A DNA stretch of 26,152 bases from Gnetum montanum (taxonomy: Eukaryota > Streptophyta > Gnetopsida > Gnetales > Gnetaceae): positions 49,896 through 76,047 of the forward strand of contig MNCI01002753.1 of assembly GCA_015680685.1 (NCBI GenBank), given 5' to 3'. Position numbers and translations under genes: made by a program. Below, one piece after another: positions 20,477 through 26,152 of this stretch. Position 1 is the first letter of the stretch. Every line of letters begins with the position of its first letter. The notes beneath the pieces are model-generated. The model saw only the letters and a list, made by a program, of their open reading frames with translations. It had not been told where the DNA came from and did not search any database.

Positions 20477-20862
20477 TGACAGTTGCCTTAGCCGAGGTGA
20501 TGATGATCACCACAGGCCACATAGAGGCCACCCTCATCATCAAGTATGGTGATGTGGAGGGTGCACAAAACTGGTTATGCCACAAAGCATTAGATGCACT
20601 GATGGCTCGGCTCACATGCACTGGGTTGATGGACCCATTTTTGACCCTTAGCCCAAGTATCATGTTGGCTAAAATGGTCATCATCATCGACTCCTTCAAC
20701 AACGACATCAGACAATGTATCACTTGGGTGCATGGCATGACAACAGTGTTGAATCTCATCAAGGCCTTCTTTGTCAACCTCTTTGGCATCCCTACTAATG
20801 GCCTAACAATTATTGATAAGGCTAGCATGGAGGTGGACCACAGAGGAAAGATCAAGGACTAG
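20477..20862 (+). pseudogene. Largest open exon of the + strand gene relic
   Basis: Opens right after a good acceptor (TTGCCTTTGTTGTAG, AG at 20475-20476) and runs 128 codons to a TAG at 20860-20862, which looks like a mutated CAG because similar sequence continues for over 60 codons in the same frame. It contains EGAQNWLCHKALDALMARL, DIRQCITWVHGM and AFFVNLFGIPTNGLTI. The - strand frame over the same bases (20855-20445) is a shadow: its peptide has no family features and its neighbours do not continue it. Function unknown. Confidence 0.5.
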
Positions 20863-21538
20863 TTGGAGGCCACTCAATCTCACAAAGGCATACTGATTAA
20901 ACATGTGCTAGTGCCTAAGGTGGAACCTCTACCCTCTATTTCATGCTCGTGCCTTTTTAAAGTTGCTCTCCGAAGGAAAGATCCTTGGGATGCAACAAGC
21001 ACGAGTGATGAAGGAGGTGCTACTGGAAAGTACAAGGTTCAACTGGGCCATGTATCTAGCCACCAGCCTACATGCAAAGATCTTTAGGCTACAGTTCAAC
21101 CTCCAAGCAAGGTCCCACCTCCACTTCACATTCTTCATAGGATACCTGCAAAGGTTCACGGAGCTCTTGGTTGTACAAGATGATGCACAATGAATGGTGT
21201 AGGATCATGAGTAGCTATCCAAGTCATGGATCAAGCACATGTTCTTGACTACATGCGCACAAGATCCCCTAGAAGGGATCGATGGGTTGTTATTAGTAAT
21301 GACCAAGGGTCCCATAGGGTAATTGCATTAGTCATGTAATAGCGTAGGCAAGGGTCCTCTAGTTGGCACCAGGGACATAAGCAAGGTGGACTGCTATATG
21401 GTAGAGATGGTGGGGCCATCTAAGGCCAAGATCAAGAGGCCATGTCCAGAGGAGGAGGCTACTCCTAAGATCAAGAAGCCAAGTAGTAAGAGGATTTACA
21501 TCAAGCTTCAAATATTTCATGCAAATTTTCCAACTTAG

Positions 21539-21646
21539 TATGGTGCATTAGTTATATTTATGTATATAGTTTTATTCTTATATGGTTTTTAGTATGGTGC
21601 ATTAGTTATATTTATGTATATATTTTTATTCTTATATGTTTTTTGT
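21539..21646 (+). repeat. 54-bp tandem duplication inside an intron
   Basis: Two nearly identical units beginning TATGGTGCATTAGTTATATT at 21539 and 21593, within the predicted intron 21486-21718. The near-identity contrasts with the decay of the surrounding gene, so the duplication is recent. Confidence 0.92.
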
Positions 21647-23049
21647 TCTATTATGCCATATTTTTTATTAGCTAATGATGTGCTATGCGTACTAATGTGC
21701 TATATGCATTTATCATAGAGAAAGGAGAGAGGGTTATAGGAGCAGCAATTGAGGCAATAACAGAGGAAGCATCTCCTCAAGCTAGGGAGGAGGAGACTCA
21801 TGGAGATGAGTTGCATCAAGCAGCAAAGATCCTCTAGTAGTTGGAGGAAGAGGGGTTTCTCCACACTAATGGGAATGATTTTGACAGCTTGTTTGATGGT
21901 GCATAGCTAGGTGAGCCCCTACACTAACACTTAAGGGCTTGCTAGGCAACTAACTTGTGTTGCCATTTGCTATTGCCTATTTGCTCTATTATCTTTAGTT
22001 GTTCAACTATGTGCTAATTTCATCATTGTGTTACAACCTCAGATATTACCACCAATGCTCCCACATCTACTTATTGCATGGAGCCATGGGAAAACATGCT
22101 AGATAAATTCACCTTCATCGAAGGTGTCAATGAAGACATGGTGGATCGCTTGCAATAAGCATACCCTAAGCTTGGTATGTGTGCAATGTTATTTTGATTT
22201 ATGTTACTTTACTACTTGAATGTTTAGTTTTTGGGTAAGATTGATTGATTGTTGTATGCCTATAGGTCCTAAGCTATGGTGGGATTCGAGTAAGGTGGCC
22301 AAGCTAGACGTCTTCCCTAATCTTCCTCCTTAAGTTGATCAGGTGCCTCACCACATGTATGAGACATCGAACAAGTGCATGCTTTCCTATGCAAAGGCAT
22401 TGTGGATTTGTAGGCACTTGAATGAGCACCTATAGAAACATGTGCACAAACTCCATGATAGGGTGACTAGCTAGGATATGAAGATCAAAGAACTCCAATA
22501 TATATATGAATTTTTAGCGGCTACATCGTAGGAAGATGGCACCTGACATACCTTTGAGATCAAGTATGCGAGATATTGGATAGCTCTCAGATGTAAGAAT
22601 GAGGTCATATGAGAGTTGATAGAGTAGCGACTTCAAATGAACTTGCTTGCCCAAAAGAACTAGGATTGGAAAAATTATAGCATGAAGGTTTATTAATGGG
22701 GGTAAACGTAGAAGAACCACAAACACTAGTATATACAAGAGTGTGATGTGTACCCATGATGATACAAGGAGAATTCTACCAAATGCCATTGCCTTAAGAT
22801 GTTTCTTGAGGTAACTAGCGAGAGGCAAGAATACAAGTTGTTCGTGCAGCACACAGTGGTAAGTGACTCTCTTGAGAGGAAAATCATCACCCCTTCTAGA
22901 GAGGTCTCTTCTGCTACCTTTTCAATGGAGCCACTTGCATGGACCACTGTGAATAAAGGCAAGACCCTTACAGAGAAAGGAGGCCTTGAACCCATAGGGG
23001 CCATGGAGGCCCTTATGCTACTAGAGGGCACACGGACCATGAATGGCCA

Positions 23050-25379
23050 CTAAACCGATTCTAGGTTGTCATCAATGCTGATAGCATTTATGACCTAGCC
23101 CACATCGTATGCATTTAGAGGGTCCTTATACGCCCTCAAAGATTGGTTTTGAGGCCTGACTGGGTTTGTAGCATCGAGGATGGACTTGCCTTTGTCAATC
23201 AATTTTTGAACATCATCTTGTAGGGCTAGAAAAAAATTTGTGCTATGACCAAACAACTAGTGGTAATGGCAGAACTAATCTAGCCTAAAATGTTTTGGGA
23301 CTAAGGGTTCATTTAGTGTCATCGAAGCAAGGTTTTTGAGTAGCTCATAGTATCTATCATGTCTTTTAGGAGCATCCTTAAGCATATGCTTATATTGCAT
23401 GCACCCAACCTTTAACAGTTGTTCCAATAACTCTAAGGGCTTCAATGGAAATAGGGTGTACATGGAGTGACCCTTGTGCTCAAAGTTAGGCCTTGGGGTA
23501 GCTTGCACTATGGCCACTAGTGACATGGGGTAGTTAGTTGCTACAATGCTAAGGTTGGTGGCTTTGTTGTTGGCTAGGGTCTCAGGTGGCCAATGGCCTT
23601 AGGTTGGTTATTTTAACTTCTTTGGCCACAATCACCATAGTTGCATTCTACTTCCCTTTATCCTTATCCTTCCTCACATGCACGTTTTTGTAGGCCACGT
23701 AGGCTGGGTCCTTATTGGCTTTAACTGCATCTTGTATGCTCTTGGTCTGGGCAAAGGCTTANGAGCTAGTTCATGACATGCTTCAAGTACAACTTGAAGC
23801 CAAAAGTGATCTTGGACTAGCTATTGTAGGTCAAGTAGGGCCCCCTTAGAGCTCGTGTAAAAATTCATCCAATGATGGAGCACCTCATTGAACTAAATAT
23901 AAGAGCCCATAGCTAAGGCACACCTCTTAGCTATCTTTAAGGACATGGTTAATGATTTTATAAAATCAAAGCTTTACTATTTGGGCTTGTGGTCTTTAAG
24001 CTAAGCCTTTGCCCAGACCAAGAGCATACAAGATGCAGTTAAAGCCAATAAGGACCCAGCCTACGTGGCCTACAAAAACGTGCATGTGAGGAAGGATAAG
24101 GATAAAGGGAAGTAGAATGCAACTATGGTGATTGTGGCCAAAGAAGTTAAAATAACCAACCTAAGGCCATTGGCCACCTGAGACCCTAGCCAACAACAAA
24201 GCCACCAACCTTAGCATNGTGTACCAACAAGCACTTGGACTTGAATGTTACCAGATATGCGTTGGGATCCCCTTCACCATTGTACTTGGTGAACTAAGGC
24301 AATAGGACCCTAGTTGGTAGATTTAGTAGCAGGATGATAGGACTTATACGGTTGTTTTGGTAAAGTCCACTACTTTAATTATTTCAGAGGTGACTTTGAG
24401 CTACTTCACCTCTTTTGTCAAGGTTTGGATCAGTTAGAATGCTTGGTGTAAATTTTGGGATGCTCCAGCTAGCTACACTGGCTATGCTATTCACTATGTT
24501 GGTTGTGCAGTCCATGACCTGGTTATACATTGCGAAAACACGTGAGGTGCTTGATGCACTGGCTATGTTATAGGAACTATGATTAGGGTAAGCCATGCAT
24601 GCATGGGTTGGACTAACAATGAGGGCACTAATGAAGCAAGTAGGAGATAAGTTTCCTGAGTCATTTAAGGCTTAGAGATGGCCCCTATGTTAACATAAGG
24701 TGAAGCTGGCATGATTGCTATTGGCAAGGATGGATGGGTATGTTGAGGTGATGCCACAAAGGGCAATGGAAAGGGGTTGTTGGATCATAATGTGTGTATT
24801 GCATCTAGTAGGTTGCCACTACAGGCATAGATTTAAGCCTAATGAAGTGGGAAGGTGATACTAGTGTTATGATCATCTCAGGGAGGACAAGTGAACTAAC
24901 CTAAGGAGGGGTCAGAGTAGGGATGCTTATTGGAAGATGGTAGGAAAGGAGGGCTCATGTTTGGAGTGAGCTTTGAAATCATCCACTTCCTCTTGTAAGA
25001 CTTCCTCATGGTCAATTCCTACATCACACTTAGCTACTCAAATGAGCTAGCAAAACAACCAATGGTGGGACTCTATGAGTAGGATCATGTCAAAAGAGGA
25101 AGGAATATAATCCCGTCCATCCTTTTGGATTAATTCAAAGTCCTATTTTTCCTTCATGTCAAGGTAATCTATAGGCAACCCTTCTTTGATCTTTGCACAT
25201 ATGAAGTTGTGTTGCTCATTACTGAGTGTGGCGTACTTTGGGTCTTGGTCGCATAGCTTAAGGGATTGCCTTGGCCTAGCCATCATGAGATTTGTAGGGT
25301 TATCAATCTTGGTCTCTTGTTGGATAGGCAAGATCTCAAGTGCATTTGAAACTGACACCAGAGGTTGAGCTAGCTTCAT
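23050..25379 (-). pseudogene. Family B gag relic, disrupted by an assembly inversion
   Basis: Gag forms the particle that packages element RNA. An ATG at 25379 opens 78 codons (QSLKLCDQDPKYATL) before a stop. Further on, FTKYNGEGDPNAYLVTFKSKC (about 24290-24225) matches the conserved start of the gypsy Gag core domain. After the flipped segment come DAVKANKDPAYVAYKNV and a Lys/Asp-rich part. The C-terminal part is open at 23526-23275 (TLFPLKPLELLEQLLKVGCM, EPLVPKHFRLD). It leads into FCHYH...FGHST and DDVQKLIDKGK, the C-x2-H...GH motif and helix that end Gag in this family; the final Cys of the finger is not seen. Stops are mostly TAG in place of CAG. No protease follows before unrelated sequence takes over near 23050; a - strand frame 23040-22726 continues in the same register but has no Gag or protease feature. 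Confidence 0.8.
23546..24217. repeat. Perfect 216-bp inverted repeat bounded by Ns (probable assembly error)
   Basis: Arms 23546-23761 and 24002-24217 read as exact reverse complements, 216 bases each, with a 240-base middle. Both ends of the right piece (23763-24217) are single Ns. Unlike the rest of the gag relic, the arms show no divergence at all. A 455-base contig placed backwards, overlapping its neighbour by 216 bases, explains this: when the piece is read in the opposite sense, the gag order (core domain, Lys-rich part, finger) becomes colinear. Any hairpin here should not be taken as real. Confidence 0.92.
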
Positions 25380-25760
25380 GGTTGTAGATCAAGTTGCAAA
25401 GGAAAACTATAGAGGTTGTTATTTACAAAATACAGTGGACCAAGCTAAAACTAACACTATTTCAATTGAAATTACTGACTATGCTCTCCACTATGGACAA
25501 CTGACTACACTGTCTATGCTGGAGACAACTACGCTCCAATTGAAGACAACAAGAACTTAGAAAAATAGTGGAGAGAAGTGTAATTTTGGGTTGTAACATG
25601 GGGTCTTGGGGGTATCAACTATGAGGTTTAACTTACACTGATGGATCAGTGGACAACTACGGTGCAAAGAGCTCATGAAACAACCTCAACAGAGCTTGAA
25701 AAAGGGGTTTACCCTTTTTCTAGTACTAAAAAATTGGTGCAACTGAAAACATTAGTAGCT
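25380..25760 (-). other. Leader region between right LTR and gag
   Basis: About 380 bases without coding features upstream of the gag ATG on the - strand. It holds several ACTATGCTCTCC and GGAGCGTAGT-type motifs (about 25478-25535) also found in the LTR U3. I could not find a convincing tRNA primer binding site, so the LTR/leader boundary is not fixed. An open frame at 25641-25856 on the + strand overlaps the LTR and is chance. Confidence 0.4.
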
Positions 25761-26152
25761 AGAACACTGAGAGGTTTACGGGTGCACAACCTAACCTTGA
25801 GTCCACATGAGGGCCTGCTGGAGGTGGAGAAACTATGCCTTGAATGGTCTTGTTAATCAAACAAGGACTTACTAAATGCAACCGGGGTGCAGCATGGCTA
25901 GCTATGATGTTGATGCAAAATGGTGCTTAGTGTTTGAGTGGTGTTAATAATGTTACTAGTGTCAAGCATAGTTAGGTTTTTTTTATGAAGACAAAGGTGT
26001 CAACATGTAGAGATCGCCGCCCAAGCGTAGTTTTCGACATGGCTATGCGATGAAATAGCAAAAGATGCAAATAAAATGCTAAAAATGCTAAAAACAATAG
26101 AGAGAAGCAAAACACGCCCCCTACACACCCCCCCCCCCCCCCCCCCCCCCCC
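25760..26152 (-). mobile_element. Right (5') LTR of family B element, cut by the window end
   Basis: Matches the R/U5 part of the left LTR (about 8515-8890) in the same orientation: CACAACCTAACCTTRAGTC, GGTGCAGCATGGCTAGCTAT, AAGGTGTCAACATGT and GATGYAAATAAAATGC blocks recur in order. It precedes the gag relic on the - strand, so it is the 5' LTR. Its TATA box and U3 would lie beyond 26152. Confidence 0.7.
26128..26152 (+). repeat. Poly-C run of 25 at the contig end
   Basis: Twenty-five consecutive C at the extreme end. The homologous LTR site near 8879 has only CCCCC followed by unique sequence, so the run is either a sequencing failure or a slippage expansion where assembly stopped. Confidence 0.9.

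Larger units (their letters stand above)
19740..23053 (+). pseudogene. Decayed multi-exon gene, unknown function, possibly a retrotransposon accessory ORF
   Basis: I do not recognise the family. Coding-like blocks run in order on the + strand: 19750-20025, about 20095-20400, 20477-21190 (one frameshift near 20935), then blocks ending at 21485, 21719-21910, 22043-22174 and 22266-22700; 22725-23053 is an open tail. Three introns (21486-21718, 21911-22042, 22175-22265) have GTAAG, GTGAG and GTATG donors and TAG, CAG and TAG acceptors. All are phase 1, and joining across each keeps the frame. Less certain: donor at 20026 and acceptor at 20475-20476. The middle contains WVHGMTTV...LFGIPTNGL, which recalls plant transposon-associated domains. 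Next comes a Lys/Glu-rich segment (KAKIKRP, PKIKKPSSKR) like a nuclear signal. The C-terminal exon (HLNEHL, HKLHDRV, MKIKELQYIYEFL) looks coiled-coil. Many stops are TAG or TAA where CAG or CAA would fit. It is antisense to the surrounding gag-pol. Confidence 0.55.

Noticed and set aside
20445-20855. 136-codon - strand open frame
   Set aside because: Antisense of the + strand exon at 20477-20862; the + strand has a splice acceptor, continuing exons and frame-consistent introns.
22514-23040. Two - strand open frames (22852-22514, 23040-22726) as a protease following gag
   Set aside because: No retropepsin active-site motif or flap residues; most of the span overlaps the + strand gene relic.
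23546-24217. Long hairpin, MITE or microRNA precursor
   Set aside because: Exact identity of arms plus Ns at both edges point to a reversed contig.
25341-25400. tRNA-Met primer binding site near CTGGTGTCAG on the - strand
   Set aside because: It lies within the gag frame rather than next to an LTR end and matches the usual primer sequence only partly.

Overview
Overall: plant nuclear DNA made almost entirely of old, broken transposable elements. I find no intact protein-coding gene, no rRNA, no CRISPR and nothing bacterial. The plant call rests on several Ty3/gypsy LTR retrotransposon relics, LTRs with plant-type TATAAATA promoters, a tRNA-derived SINE, spliceosomal introns and a strong C-to-T decay pattern. 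A woody dicot such as grapevine would fit, but that is a guess from the style of the elements. Single N bases (2149, 3308, 3408, 23762, 24218) and a terminal run of 25 C show a draft contig, and two segments bounded by Ns look inserted backwards.

Layout. (1) 1-3421, + strand: 3' part of a gypsy element (family A) with a retropepsin relic, no RT/RNase H/integrase, a long non-coding tail and a 3' LTR (2502-3421). (2) 3422-8330: very AT-rich DNA holding a decayed chromovirus-like pol on the - strand (about 4851-6126), interrupted in the integrase by a 109-bp SINE with an 11-bp target duplication. (3) 8331-26152: remains of a second gypsy family (family B, Tat-like, with two RNase H regions). On the - strand these are a right LTR piece (about 25560-26152), gag (25379-23050), pol RT/RNase H/integrase (15894-12417) and a left LTR copy (about 8331-11600). 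A solo LTR of family A (9777-10734) sits inside the left LTR, flanked by ACACT duplications. (4) 15900-23053: a foreign-looking block between gag and pol of family B. It holds a third family B LTR in the opposite (+) orientation, then a decayed + strand gene (19740-23053) with at least three phase-1 introns whose reading frame is consistent across every junction.

History suggested by the nesting: family B and the AT-rich block are old; the family A solo LTR arrived after the left family B LTR; the SINE arrived after the chromovirus-like pol. Integrase catalytic residues are lost in both pol relics by the same kinds of change (D to N, E to K), and many stop codons replace CAG, CAA or CGA. Both fit cytosine deamination of heavily methylated, silenced DNA. 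The most unusual item is the intron-bearing gene lying antisense to gag and pol. LTR limits for family B are approximate, and similarity statements come from reading by eye, not from computed alignments.
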